Origin: Carposina sasakii
Taxonomy: Eukaryota; Arthropoda; Insecta; Lepidoptera; Carposinidae
Reading direction: 5' to 3'
DNA length: 64,000 bases
Assembly: GCA_014607495.2 (NCBI GenBank)
Contig: CP053172.1
Span: 4,416,888 to 4,480,887, forward strand
Below the pieces are notes generated by a model that had not been told where the DNA came from, did no database searches, and saw only the letters and a list, made by a program, of their open reading frames with translations. How positions within the stretch are numbered: the first letter of the stretch is position 1; each line of letters opens with the position of its first letter. Positions 42,601 to 57,600 of the stretch are shown here, in pieces. A program made the translations under genes and the position numbers.

Positions 42601-45600
42601 GAAGATCTCTGCCTTCCCCGCATGGGAATAGGCGTGATTTTATGTATTTATATATATAAATATGTATAGAACTACTCACTCGTCCTTATGCGCTTTGATA
42701 TCATCAGCCAGCTCCTGATGTTGTTTGTGAAGTTCCTCCGCCGTGGCCACGTCTTTAGCCTTCGCCTCCTGAGATAGCTGGCCCTCCATTTTCTGAGAAA
42801 ACATGAACATTTAATTAAATTACAGCTTTCCGAGGCACGAGTGACAATTTTACAACATTAAAATCTGTACATGAAATAAATTCATTGGTACAGGCCCGTG
42901 ACTGGGATCGAACTTACGTCTCCCGCTTGGAAGGTGCACGTCTTAACCACTGGGCTATCACCGTTATACAATACACAAGTATATTACATACCTGTATCCA
43001 GTCATACAGTTGTTTGCCACTGCCCGTGAATATCTGATGTCCGACGGCGCTTTCGAGTCGATCTCTCCTCTCTTTCGCTCTCGCCTCGCAGTTCGCCCAC
43101 GCCTCTGCTATCTCTTTCTGCCTCTCTTCGACGTTGGCACGCTCGTTAGGGTATTGTGATATCACACTGGAAGTAATTTGGATTTGTTTATTTACTTGAC
43201 TTTGGCTATGTTATCTTATATTTTTACTACAGGGTCAGTGACGGATTTACCAGCAGGCTGAGTAGGCTCGAGCCTAGGGCGGCAGATTTTGGGGGCGGCA
43301 AATTTGGGGAACGATTATTATTTTTATTTTTTTTACCTAAACTTCAACTTCAACTTTTTAAAAAATATAAATGGCTCCGTCGACTATCGACGATTCTGCC
43401 AACGTCAGGGTAAAACAGTTTTTTTTTTACCTCATAGAAATCAAAAATATTTTTCTATGACGGTTTTCTGATGTCTTACAGATAGAAGTCTGCAACAAAT
43501 TTTGTCGATGACTTTTCTCTCTCACTTGTCAATGCACATTCCGAGAGTAGCAAACTTCCATATTCTAGAGTAAAACAGCTAGTTCGCCGCCCCTCAAGCA
43601 GTGATCGGCCTCGCGCCTCTGCGCCCTTTGCCCACACTTCTTATGAGTGAAAAGAGCGCAATTGTAAAAAATATGCCCTATAATTATTTTACGTGCAATT
43701 TCAACGAAATTGTTGCATTGTAAAAATAATGTATGATATGACAATTGTTGAGGCAAGGGCGGCAAAAACTATTCAGCCTATACCTTGAAAATTTGTAAAT
43801 CCGCCACTGTACAGGGTGTAATAGAAGGGGTAACTATAAACGAAAATAGGCAACTATAATGAAGCTACTACTATTGGCCGCGTGGTGCCGGCAGAGTAGA
43901 ATTCGTACCACCCCATGTCTGCCGGTGGTTATCGTACGAGGCGATTAAGGGTTCTCGGGAAGTGGGCAGCAGCGCCTTCCGTGTTGACAACATAGTCCAA
44001 AATACAAACTGCGGTCACCAACCCGCCTGCCCAGCGAGGTGACTATGGGCGAATACCCCCCATGGCAGTCTTGTGGCGTGTCCTGGGGGAGGCCTACGTC
44101 CAGCAGTGGACTGCAATAGGCTGAAGATGAATGAAGCTAACCACAATTTTTTTTAGAGTTGATAGCATTCTGATTTTCCAGAACAGGTTATCTATAGTGG
44201 GATATATTCATAGCATTTCGATAAATATAAAACTTATGATACTGTATACATTTTTATAGTATGTTGAAATTTCTACTTATATGGGAAAATAGTTCCCATA
44301 ATTAATTAATTTAAATAATTAATATTAATCATAGTTCCCATAATTTCGCTGCTAACTTGATATCTAGTAAACTTACAAATTGTTATGCTAATCAAATTAC
44401 AAATATTAAAATATGATAGACACCTGTTTTTCTCATACCACAATAAAACGCTGCGTGCAAAAGAAAAAGGCTTTAATAAAACATACATATAATCACGCCT
44501 TTATCCCTTACGGGGTAGGCAGAGCACCAAGGGCCGATAGAACCACATGGTGCCACTTCTGACCAAATTTTGAGGGTATAGTTGAGATGTACAAGTTCGA
44601 TTAGTAGTGACAGGTGGTCAGCCCATCGCCTACAAAACACCAAGACTCTCTTGTCCCTCTACTGACTTGTACAGTATGCCTACATTACATAATAAAACAT
44701 TTATTATATAAAACGTTTTCGCTTACAAAAACTCTCTTTTAAAATTAGTACTTATACTCTAAATTTTCGGCATCGCATTACTATCGTTCTGCTACAGCAA
44801 GTTACGTAATCAGCCAATAGCCTACCGTAATCCCCCCCCCCACTGTTTACTTACGAGTTAGCCAATAGCGAAGTGGTGTTAACTTTCTCTCGGAGCGGCT
44901 CCAATTCCCGCTCCAATTGCGCGTGGCGACGTTGCAGTGCCTGTAAAGATGTTATATGTTACTCTTATATTCTATCTTCTACAAGTGCTGATGCGGGGTT
45001 TCACTAGAATACATGGGTTAGTCCACCGTAGTAGCGCCGTAAAGCTATCGACTCGCGAGCAAAATCTATGAGATATCACAGTGTGACGATAGCGTCACGG
45101 ACTAATAAAAAGTAAAGAAAAACAAAATTGACAGTGGTTTTCGCTTCAGCATCGTGGTCTTATGTCAGCATATCAATATTTGCAAGGCTGTCACATGCAA
45201 CCTGCAGATTAACGGTCTTATTCACAAAAAGTTACTGAAGGCTTATTATAAGCCTGTAATAGGGAAATCCTCCAGAAAACATTATTCATAAACCTTCAAT
45301 AGCGTTAAATTATGTGTATTATAATACGTGTATTATATTATCTGGGGTATTAACTAACCTGTACCGTGCCGAGATCGGCAGCAGTTCTCCAGTTGGCATC
45401 AACTTGCTCCTCCTTTTCTCTCATCCATTCTAACGCCTCGTCGCAGCTTCGACTGAATAGCTCCACACTGTCCGAGGAAATAACTACTACTGAGGCATCT
45501 GTGATGTGAATGTGATCGATTCTGACCGTCTTACACGTGAACTTAAAGTTCAGTACAACCTGTCCTTTTCTGTCTCAGCCATTTACATTAGGAATGGAGA

Positions 45601-48600
45601 GGGACACACATGACTAATTTAAAGTTTAAGTGTGGTTAGAATCGACCATAATATAATAAATAAATAATAAAAAAATAAATATTCACACACTACACAACAC
45701 ATTGACCTAGTCCCACAGTAAGATCCCTGAGGTCTTGTGTCGTGGGTACTAAGTAACGGTATATAAATACATAGATAAGTATAGAAACATCCATGACTCG
45801 GAAACAAACATCGATATTCATCATATCAATGTTTGCATCTACCGGGATTCGAACCCAGGACCTATGGCGTCGCAGGCAGGGTCACTACCTACTACACCAA
45901 TCAGTCGTCAAATATCAAAGAAGGAACGAAAAAGAAGTTACGTAGGTACAGATGTTCAAAATATGTTGGGCATCGCTAGCAAGCAAGGAAATAGTCTTGT
46001 GTAGTTCGCGAACGAACAAAAGAGCGCTCCTACAGGTGAACTACGCGAACTAGTTCCTTTATTCCCCATTTCGTAGTTTGTTAGTTCGTGGCGAACGAAC
46101 GAGATTGACGTCGACTGAATTAAGATCGTCACGCACGGGACAGCTAAACATATAAAAGGCGAAAAATATAGGTAAAGGGTTATTTTATTACACCAATATT
46201 TTTATGAATATTCATTAATTAAGAAGATAAATAAATAAATATTGTCGTATGTTGCAGGAACCGTATTAAAACGAGCGAACGATGTGATCGTATCGGTCTA
46301 ATTCGAGCTAGGAACTGACGAACTAAAAGAACGAACTAGTTGTCGCATGTAGCATGTAGCTGATGAACTAACGAACTAGAAGAACGAACTAGTTCGTTTA
46401 GGAGCGGCAAACTAAACTGAGCGCTCCCTGTTGTGAACTAGTATGCACAAGACTAATCGGAAATAAATACATAAGTAGAAATCGTTAAGTCAGAGAGCAA
46501 CGAGCAGCTTTCACACAGATTTCGGGAAAAGCCAAAATGATGTAGCAGTCAAGGTCACGGCGTTAACACACACCATAATAATAATAATACTGTCAGAAAT
46601 TTCCGTCCAAACGTCCGTGCAGCGCAACGGTTCCATGAAGAATGAATCATTCTCAACTGCGCCTTTCACTTTTATAGCGACTGTGTACCGTAACGTACCG
46701 TACCATTGTTGCTAATGATTATTTTAATATACCCTCAGCCCCCCTAGCATGACCACGCATCGTGGATATCATATCTTACGATATCGTATCGTCTTATACA
46801 AAATTCAACATGGCGGCTATATTTATAGTATTTTGATAGGCTAAATGTCGATAAATCGGTTTATCATATCGTTTTTCGTAGGTCATGCTACTTGAGCAGG
46901 TAGATATTTGTAGCCGCGTGTTTGTCTATTTAACGCCGTGATAGGTATTAGGAATTGAGGGTGGATAACGGGAATTGATGCTATATATCTTAAGTTAATA
47001 TATTTTTTAAATTATTTTACATTTTCAAAATGGTCTTGATCTAAAACAATATGGACCCGGGTTCTAAAACAATGTGGACTCGAGTTCTAAAGCAATGTGG
47101 ACCTGCGCACTAAAGCTACGTCCTCACCTGGAGGCACCCTCCAGACTCCTCTCCATCTGCGTCTTCATGCGCACCAGCCGCTGCCAGGGCGCGGCGAGCT
47201 GCAGGCGTCGAGCCTGCGCCTGCTCCGCCTGCGTATGCTGAGAGGACGACAGCTCGTCTGCCGCGGCCTCGATCTGTTCTAGACGCTTCGACGCTACCGA
47301 CAGGTCGGTCACGAATTTCTGTGAATGGATGGTCAGTTAAGCTAATGTAGAAAAATCTAAATATGACCTATAATAAATAGAAAGTAAGTTCCTATACATT
47401 TTTTGTTTTCAAGACTTTTTGTTAATTCTATAAACAGCTTAACAAGACAAATCAAATCGTTTCCCAGAATTTTTTTGGCACAAACTTATTCTATTTGAGT
47501 ATATCCCCCTAGTAAATGGTGGTTACAAAAAAAAAAAACATACATACATACATATAATCACGCCTTTATACCTTACGGGGTAGGCAGAGCACCAAGGGCC
47601 GATAGAACCACATGGTACCACTTCTGACCAAATTTTGAGGGTATAGTTGAGATGTACAAGTTCGGTTAGTAGTGACGGGTGGTCAGCCCATCGCCTACAA
47701 AACACCAAGACCCTCTTGTCCCCCTACTGACGTGTACAGTATGCCCGGGAAGAGAAGCAGCTGTAGTATTATACTTTTTTTTTTCACTCCCAGAGCAGCA
47801 TAGAAGAATTGCAATAGACAATAAGACAATAGACAATAGCTATGACAGTCCTGACACAACTCAGTGACATACAAACGGACTTCAGAGTCTCAGTAAGAAG
47901 CATTGATTAATATATAAAATTACTATCTGACCCGGCAAACGTTGTTTTGCCATGTAAAAGGGGTTGATCCTAGAGGGGTGAAAATTCATGGTTGTATGTA
48001 TTTTTGTATGCTGTATCATAAAAAAAAGTAAAATAAAAAATTTTGTCAAAAAAATAAAATAAAAAAATTGGGGTGGACCACCCTTAACGTTTAGGGGGAT
48101 GAAAAATAGATGTTGTCCGATTCTCCACCCTAATCGATATGCATGCTAAGATTTACGAAAATCGGTCGAGCCGTTTCGGAGGAGTTTAACTTCTAACACC
48201 GTGACACGAGAATTTTATATATTAGAAGATTAATAAAGAAAATGGAAAAAATTCTTCACCCCATTGGGAATCGAACCTACGACCGCTGCAAACCGTGCCA
48301 TTGATTAATTTCTAAAATTTTCATTAGTAAAAGTCAATGACAAACAGACGGACAGCAGTCTTACAAAAAGTCAGCTTCTAATTAAAATAATTAATTTATT
48401 AGACATGGAAGCATACACAACTTCCAACGTGAAAGTAATAACAGTTGTTTCTAGAGAGGCTTCAAGCGGCCAGTAAGGTCCGTGACCGCGGAGGTTGGTT
48501 GCTAGCAGCAACAACAGTTATCATAGGTTTAACGTTTTTAGGCGATCGGTGTCATTGCTTATGAGAAGAAATAGGAAGAAACAGTCACACTGCCAAAACT

Positions 48601-51600
48601 AAGTAACATAATTATAAAAAGGGATCTGAAAAATAGTAGGTCTATGTCACATTCAAATTGTATAAGTAATAAATAATCAAGTCAACCAACCTCATACTTC
48701 TTCTTGGCGGCTTCCACCTGGCTATGATCAGGGTCTTCTTTGAGCATCCTCTCTTTATCTTTGATCCACTTGTCGAAGTCGTCACACTCCGCGAAGAAAC
48801 TGAATAGTTTGATGGCGTCTTCGAGTTGGGAGCAACGCGCTGCCGACTGCTTCATCAGCTCATCTGAGGGGGGAAGAGGGGGTTAGGTTAGGTTAGACCA
48901 ATAACGATCAGACGTATATCGTTGGAAAGCTCTTTTTGTAACTATCAATTGTTTCTATTGGGACGATTCTTTAAATTCGCTAAAAGAAATCTTAAAAAAA
49001 TAGAAAAAAAAATCAAAATGTCTTTCTTTTTCACGGTATTACTAATACCGTAAAGGGATAGGATATAATACAGTGCTAATGTCCTATTATACGCGTTTAC
49101 ATGAATTTATACAAAAAAAAACGCAGTCTATTTACTCAACTTTGGACACTAATATCTTGGGAACCAGACACTTCCCAGGTATGCTTCCATGGAGAAAAAT
49201 GATCGTGATGATGAGGAGATTCCGTAGTTTTCGGGAACGTTGACGACCAAAAATTACCCTATATGTATATCGTACCATACTGTTGTTGTATCTCCGCCGC
49301 CCGCTCCGCCACGCCCGGCAGAGTCCGCGCGGTCCGCACGCGGCGTGCACCCGCCGCGCGTCGCACGCTCACCACTTGTTTGACGAGCACCGTTTTCTTC
49401 ACTCGCTGTACGGTTTTTACTTTCTCTGCGCGACGGACTTGCACCTAAAAGGGAACATAATATAAGGTATTTAAAATTGGTAATCTGCTTTCGACACGCG
49501 ACTAGATTGGTGAAGCAACTTTTACTTTGGGACCAACTGCGAAATCGCTAAAAAATATCAGTGCTGTTTCACATATTTTAGTGCAGAAGGTAGGATAGAA
49601 GTTTGTATGAAACAGCGGTTTCTTTTTTATAACAATAACCTTTCTCCGACCATATTTCGGTAAAGGTTGTCAATCTCAGCGCAGGAGATAGTCTAACGCA
49701 CAAGTGTATGCGCAAACACAGATGCACTCTCTATTCCAATGGGATGGAAAACTGACACGACCGGAGAGAGAGAGATCAGACGCAGGACCAACCTCAAAAA
49801 GCAAGTAAAACCGTTCAGTCAAGCAAGGATCTATGTAAGTACAATTTTTTTAGTACAATAAAAAATGTCCCCTCTATCTATCTGAGGCTGTATACACCCT
49901 GCATATGTATGTATATATATATGTACTGACCGGCACAAGCCTCGGCTGGATCTCTCTAACGTAGTTAGCCGGCACGAATCCGTCCGTCCGGTCCGCTTTC
50001 CGGACGGACCACCAGTCCGGGTTAGTCTTGTTGATGAGGAACATGACCTCGCCCTTCGCTATCGATATGCCTTGGCCGCTAAAAGCGTATAGTGCTTTCA
50101 CCTGAAAAATAGTATAGTTTTAATATTTCATGACGCAACAATGCTACTCGTACAAAGCGAAAAATTACAAGTTGAACTCGAAAAAATATAATATTACATT
50201 ATATTACATTCGTGCTGTGTTTTGTTAAAACGCAGTTAAGTAGCTTGTCTTTACTGTTTTAATATATTTTAATAGTGTTAATATATATTCGTATTCGCAA
50301 AACAGTAAAAAGACTATTCGTATTCGTAAAACAGTAAAAAGACTATTCGTATTCGTAAAACAGTAAAAAGACTATTCGTATTCGTAAAACAGTAAAAAGA
50401 CTATTCGTATTCGTAAAAGTGGTATTCGTTGTATCACTAACAATAAGCCATTAAAAAATATAAATAATAAGAAACGCAAAGTAACTATTGCTTACAAGAA
50501 ATAATTGAGATATTTTGACAAGTCACTCACCGAAAGAGGCGTATCAGGACAGTAGCAAGTCGAGATCCGTGATCTCTGCCTACCCCTCAGGGAAAGAGGC
50601 GTGACTTACGTGATGCCTGTGACGCCATAGCTCCTGGATTCGAATCCCGGTAGGTGCAAACATTGATATGATGAATATCGATGTTTGTTTCCGAGTCATG
50701 GATGTTTCTATACTTATCTATGTATTTATATACCGTTACTTAGTACCCACGACACAATACCTTAGGGATCTTAATGTGGGACTAGGTTAATGTGTGTGTG
50801 AAGTGTGTGAATATTTATTTAATATATCTCTTACCTGTGGCACACTTCTCTCCTCAGTAACGGTGCGGTGTTCCAGTCTCTCGCCGGGTTCCTCTTCCCA
50901 CACTTCAGTAGGCACCAGCCTGGACTCATTCACCCACTCCTCCTCTTCCACCGGAGTGGATTCTACTTCTAGCGGCAGCTGTGGAAGAGATTCGGGTTTA
51001 GATTAGTGTTGGTTTAGTAATCTTTTTTAAAGTCAGTTATGTAGTAGAATGTGCAATGATTGAGAATTGATTTCTGATTGGTTAATAATTGATTGTGAAT
51101 TAATGATTTCTGCAACGGTATGATGAATTTGGTGACAACGAGATGTTTCACTTTTAAACGTCAAATCCACAGAGCTAAGTAATAACTAGACAAGGCAAGT
51201 GTTTCTACTTGGTGTGTAAAAAGGGATTTCAAACCACTTCTATCAGCCCTAATTCATTCAGTCCTGGCTCGAGAACGAGTGTCTATTCTAATTCTTAAGT
51301 CTATTTTTACATGCAAAATACATACACTTAGTTTATCTAGTTATTACTTAGCTCTGTGAATTTGACGTTTAAAAGTGAGACATCTCGCTCTCATCAAATT
51401 CATCATACGCGTGATGGATGGTTTAATAATATTAAACCATTGATTGAGGATTGATTGCTGATTGGTTAGCGTTTGATTAACTATACAGGATGTAACAAAA
51501 AGGGTATGTTAAGCGAAAAGCTATGTAAATAGCCCACTGTAGAGAACCTATCCACAAAATTTGAGATCCGAAATCACATGTTTATTTTTCCCGATTGTAA

Positions 51601-54600
51601 GGAGAATTTTTAAATATCCCAGGAATTTTCATACAATCTTGAAAATTAAAAATGTGATTTCGGGTCTCAAATTTTGGAAATAGGTTCTCTACAGTGGGCT
51701 ATTTACATAGCTTTTCGCTTAACATACCCTTTCTGTTACACCCTGTAGATTGCTGATGATTTATACAGTTTCATTTATTCCTCATGCAAACACTTCACTT
51801 ATCTGTAAATTAACAATCTCAGCCAGAAAAACAAACAGTGATTTTAAGATTTATTGTTGATTAATCGATAAATGTTTGATAGTAGAATGCTTTTAATGAA
51901 TAATCGATCGCCGCCGATTGGTTAACAATGTAACACTCGCCTGCAAGTTAACAATGCCGGCCTCGCACAGCGCGTCCGCCGCCGTGAGCAGCGCGGCGAC
52001 CTCGCGGCGATATGCGTCGCATCGCTCGAGGGTCGCGCGCGACCGCGCCAGCAGCGCCGCCGCACCGGCAGCGTCCGCCCCGACGTCCGCACTCGACACT
52101 AGTGCGAGAGCTTCGCGCATCCACGACAGGGACTCGTTGGCGTCTCCGTAGAACTAGAATACATAGAAATACTATTTATTTACGTATTTTTCAATCTTCG
52201 GAAAACCAACAAAAATAATAAGGAAGAAGTGACATGATTATAGGTAGACGCGAGCATAAGGTCATCTTAACATAAATAAATAAATCCAAGCTAGTAAACC
52301 TGATGTGCCTCCGCAGCATCAGACAGTAACTTCTCCCTGGCAGCCGCAAGCTCCCTGAGGGAATCCCACTGGGCGGCGAGGGAGGTGAGACGGCGCGATA
52401 TCTCCGCACTCTTCGGGTGTTTCGCGTCTATGAGACTGCGGATAGAAATAGATTTGTTAGTACTTATTATTAAAACAATTCTTGTTTTATTGAGATAGAT
52501 TTAAGACTGGCCCTCTCGTCAGACTTGTGTTCGCTGTGTGCTTTTTGCCCCACTTTGCCCACCTTGCCCCCCTTTACCCACTCACTTATGCACCCGGTCG
52601 CGGGGCCCCCTGGCCACAGACTCCTGTGGCCATAATGAGTGTTGTAACGCGGTGTGCTTTTTGCCCCACTTTGCCCACTCACCTCTGCCCCCGGTCGCGC
52701 GGCCCCCTGGCCACAGACTCCTGTGCCCGTAGCGAGTTTTGTAACGCGGTGTGCTTTTTGCCCCACTTTGCCCACTCACCTCTGCCCCCGGTCGCGCGGC
52801 CCCCTGGCCACAGACTCCTGCGCCCGCAATGAGTGTTGTAACGCGGTATGCTTCTGTTTCAACGCAAGCACTGCTCGTAAATCCTTGGCGGCTACTTCCG
52901 CTTGACAGATGCGCTGTTTGTCTGTTACCCACGCTAGAAATAGTAAAAAAAATTACAAGTCACTAGAGCACTAAATATATAAATAGTTGAGTGAGAACTG
53001 TATTTCTTTAACATTAAACAAAAAAGTTCCAGTTTCCAAGCAAAGGACAATATTGATTCTGTCTAGATTAGTTCAACTATGTGCCACTTTTCATATAGCA
53101 GCGGGAGACGTAAGTTCGATCCCAGTCACGGACCTGTACCAATGAATTTATTTCATGTACAGATTTTAATGTTGCAAAATTGTCACTTAGCTCGGAAAGC
53201 ACTTAAAGCCGTTGGTCCTGCGCCTGATCTCTCTCCGATCGTGTCGGCTTTCCGTACCATCGGACTATGAGAGTGACGGAATAGAGAGTGCATCTGTGTT
53301 TGCGCACACACTTGTGCACTATAATATCTCCTGCGTACCTGGCCAATCTCCGTAGAGATTGGTCGCCTTGGCCGAAATACGGTCGGAGATCATCATCATA
53401 TAGCAGATTTAGACAATAAGATCGGAGGCGTCACTCTCGGAAGTCTAGCATGCAGACCTTTTGGAAAGTCTGCTTTGGTTGGATTAGACAGGTAAGGTGA
53501 CTAGTCAGGAGCGAGAGAAGACTCAGAATCACTTTTAAGTTGTAATACAGTGATATCATCATCGGAAACGTTAAAGGTACTTAATAAATATTTAAGAAAC
53601 AAACAGACACATACCTTCCTCTTCCTCGTGATCTTCCAGGAACTGGTATAAATTTCTCGCGTCTTCTAATTTCGCTTTCCTGTCTTTGGCAGAAGCTAGG
53701 AGGCTGCAAACAAGACATTGAGGTTATATTATTGTATACTGACTCAATTTAACATAACATTACATCATCATCATCATCAGCCTATTGCAGTCCACTGCTG
53801 GACGTAGGCCTCCCCCAGAGCACGCCACAAGGCTACTGCCATGGGAGGTATTTGTCCATAGTCACCACGCTGGGCACGCGGGTTGGTGACCGCAGTATGT
53901 ATTTTGGATTATGTTGTTAACACGGGAGGCGCTGCTGCCCACCTCCCGGAAACCCTTAATCGCCTCGTACGATACCCACGGGCAGACATGTGGTGGTACG
54001 AATTCTACTCTGCCGGCACTTTACATACATACATAGATATAATCACCAAGGCCCGATAGAACCACATGGTGCCACTTCTGACCAATTTTGAGGGTACAGT
54101 TGAGATGTACATAATATAACTTCAGGACGGACTATTCAAGTATGGTAATGATGATCTCTCCGACCGTATTTCGGCCAAGGCGACCAATCTCTACGGAGAT
54201 TGGTCAGGTACGCAGGAGATATTATAGTGCACAAGTGTGTGCGCAAACACAGATGCACTCTCTATTTTTCGTCACTCTCATAGTCCGATGGGACGGAAAG
54301 CCGACACGACCGGAGAGAGATCAGGCGCAGGACCAACGGTTTTACGTGCTTTCCGAGGCACGAGCTAAGTGACAATTTTGCAACATTAAAATCTGTACAT
54401 GAAATAAATTCATTGGTACAGGTCCGTGACTGGGATCGAACTTACGTCTCCCGCTTGGAAGGTGCACGACTTAACCATTGGGCTATCACCTCTCACCCTG
54501 CATATATAACTATGGTAGATCAAAAGTACCTACATAGGTATATTATGACATTGTTTTAAAAAGTATAGTTACTCGTATATTGACCATAATGATCGGAATC

Positions 54601-57600
54601 AGGGCTGTGGTGATTGTTTATTATTTGTCTATTTTCTTAATTACCTCAAAATTAATCTCAATTACCGCAAGCATAGGTACATAGTCATTTTATTACGATT
54701 TAGATCAGTGGTTCCCAAAGTGGTCCAGGTGGACCCGGAGGGGTCCACAGGAGACTCGATGGGGGTTTCTACGTTGACGCGAAAAAATGGGAGCTTACAA
54801 TTAATTTGTATCTGGTGTAGGCTTGTAGGGGGTCCACCAGAACCAGTTAACTTTAAAAAGGGGTCTATGTGAAATAACGTTTGGGAATGCCTGGTTTAGA
54901 TCTACCTTACTCACCAAACAAAGGTTTTAAAAGTGTGCAAGATAATTAAATAATATGGTCGACCGTCAGACTTAAACCTAAACTTAAAATTAGTCCTACG
55001 TGTCCCTTTTTGTCGCAGCCATTTATGTTAGGAACCTCTCCGTTAATCACCGCTCACCTATCGTAAGAGTCCTCCAGCTCCGCCAGTTTCTTGGCCAGCT
55101 GCTCCCTCGGCTGTGCCGGTGTGTGCGGTGCGGGCGGTGCGCCGGCCTGCTTCACCAGGCGCCGCAGCGAGTCATCTATGGCGCCTAACTGCAGCTCCTG
55201 CAACGCGTGCGCTTGCAGCAAACGCTCCACGTCGACTAGGTGACGGCCTACTTCCTCTGATGAGAATTGCGTCTGGAAACGAGGTTTTGACGTGTATTTA
55301 TGCCTATTTTTCATCGATAAATCCTATCTGTATTTGTGACCGAAAAGCGTCAGTAGGCGGATTCGGCGGGAAAAGCTGGAACGGTTCGGGTGTAATTTTC
55401 TTGTGAAAATCAAAATTTATTTGTAGATGGCTTGCATGTGTCCGTTAAGTGATGTTTTCTGGTAGATAAGTTATATTTTGGTTACTTGTGATGTGAATCT
55501 AGTGCGTGTGTATGGTTTTATACGCAGGTAAGCCGAGTAAAACTTTAGCCGAAATACGATCTCTTCATGGGCCCATGTAAGTTGTTTCTGCAATAATTTT
55601 TCATTTTGACTAACTTTACACTTGTTCTTGAGGATTTTCCCGACGTTTTCATTCATCATCATCAATATCATCCCTCATTAATTCAGAAATCATTTACTAA
55701 AGACAATGGCTGTATGGGCTTAGTTCCCCTTGCCTTTCCTTCGGGATAAACTAAACCAAAAAAAAAAAAAGCGTCAGTAGGCTCACCTCTTACCGCGTGG
55801 GATTAAACAGGCTACCTGGTGAAAAGTGGGTGTGTATTTTGCACACTTCTGCCCAACCTCTCTGGGGCGTGACTGTAATACGTGTGTAATCCTACGTATC
55901 CTTGCTGATGCGGAACTTCATTAGAATACATCAGCTGCATCGTGCTTTCCGTGCACTTCGTAAGGAATTCGGGAGAGTTTCTGACTTGTTCAGTCTTGAC
56001 AGAGATTCAGTAAATCATGACAAAGCGCCTATTGTTAAAAACATAATGACGATGACCGAATGCATTCACACAACTGTGACGCCACCAGCGACGTCACAAG
56101 GGAGATGGCAGAGTCACAGCTGCGAACGAGGCGAGAGACCGGAGGGGACGCAGCACCGCCCGCACACCGCGCGCCCCGCCAGCATCCCGCAAGCGACTCC
56201 CGCATACCGCGGACGATTCCCGCATCCCGTGAGCGACAACTGCGTCCCGCTCACCCCGCTACCGACCGCCGCCAACGAAGCAATAAAACTAGTTGGAAAA
56301 GCCGCGCGCCGAGGATTCACGTTCGGTGGTTAGTGCCCTCTGCACGTCCGCGTCAGCTACCGGAGGTGAATGCCCACGTCCTCAATTTGCCAGGTGCAAA
56401 GCCCTAGTCGTCTAGTTGTTAAAGGGACCTTTGATTCGGGTAAAGATCGTGTCAGGACCCCGAAACCATTAGATCCAACTAGTGCAGGACGTTCCGCGAT
56501 ACGGGTCACCGACGCCGAAGGTGCATTCCCGCTTTTTGCACGTCCTCGGAATAACCGAGTCCACGCCGTCTGACTGTCAGGCGAACCTTTGATTCGGGTA
56601 AAGATCGTGTCAGGTTCTCTGACCGTCAGGCATAGCCGTGGACAGGACGTTTCATACCCGCGCCGTCGACACTCATCCAACTCGCGCTCCCGCCGCGTAT
56701 ATCCCGTTATTCCGCTCGTACCGCGACCGAGCCCGCCAGTTAGCTTCCCGAGGGAAGTCCGATACTTCCCTAAGCTAGGTATAGTCTAGATCGTAAATAA
56801 GTGAATGTACCTAAGTGATTGTAATTACAAACCTGTAGCTTGCCCTCCGCAATCCTTGTCTAGTCTGGCCTTCCGCCCGTTAACTAAATCTAGTGTTACA
56901 AACCGCGTCCATAGTCAGGTCCCGTGACTGACGTAAACTTATGTATCAGATGATCTCTAACTAAAGTAAGATTATACGTAAATGAATGTGTATCGTGTGT
57001 TTCTCTCACTATCCCGACTCCCAAACTCTGTTCACTCAGAAATCCCTAATCTAGCCCCCCGGCTGGGTCATAGGGAGTAGCCCGGCGTACCCCAAATTCA
57101 TCCCTTGGAATACGCCGCGTTACATTTGGCGCCCAACTCAATTAACTCACGCGTTTTTCAGTGTTCCAGTGACACCGGTCACGAACATAAAAACGGGAAA
57201 ATAAGTGAACACAGAGTACGGGACAGGGCTGTACAAAACACAAAAAAATAAAACCGCGTATCAAGTGCCGGCCGGAATAATCCCGGAAGTAAATAAATAA
57301 AAACCCGCGTAATAAATTCAATAATAAATTATCCCGAAATAATAATCCAGAAACAAAAACAAAACAAAAAAAACTACAACTTGAATGTCCACGTCGTGGA
57401 TATACGGTCTTAGAAAAACACAACTAGTAGAAGAGGCACAGTCAAGAGGCATACCGACCGAAGGCTCAACAGTAGACGAGCTGCGCAAGATAGTAGTCGA
57501 AGACATACGTAAATCTCCCGGAAATACCATAACAATAAAATCAAAAATGGCACCAGAAAAAGACATAGCACAAATAGTAGAAGCATGGAAAATATACTTC

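Noticed and set aside
49931..50101. alpha-spectrin identity from the SH3 domain
   Set aside because: The SH3 sits in repeat 5 with acidic and basic linkers and the preceding repeats match beta-type repeats 2-4; alpha-spectrin has its SH3 in repeat 9/10.
50287..50420. CRISPR-like array
   Set aside because: The 29-bp units abut each other without spacers, and the genome is eukaryotic; simple minisatellite.
52527..52932. plus- and minus-strand open frames over the 97-bp array
   Set aside because: They follow from the tandem repeat in frames other than kst and would read through splice donors.
56114..56680. genes inside the LTRs
   Set aside because: Short open frames on both strands of GC-rich LTR DNA, repeated exactly in the second LTR; no family resemblance.
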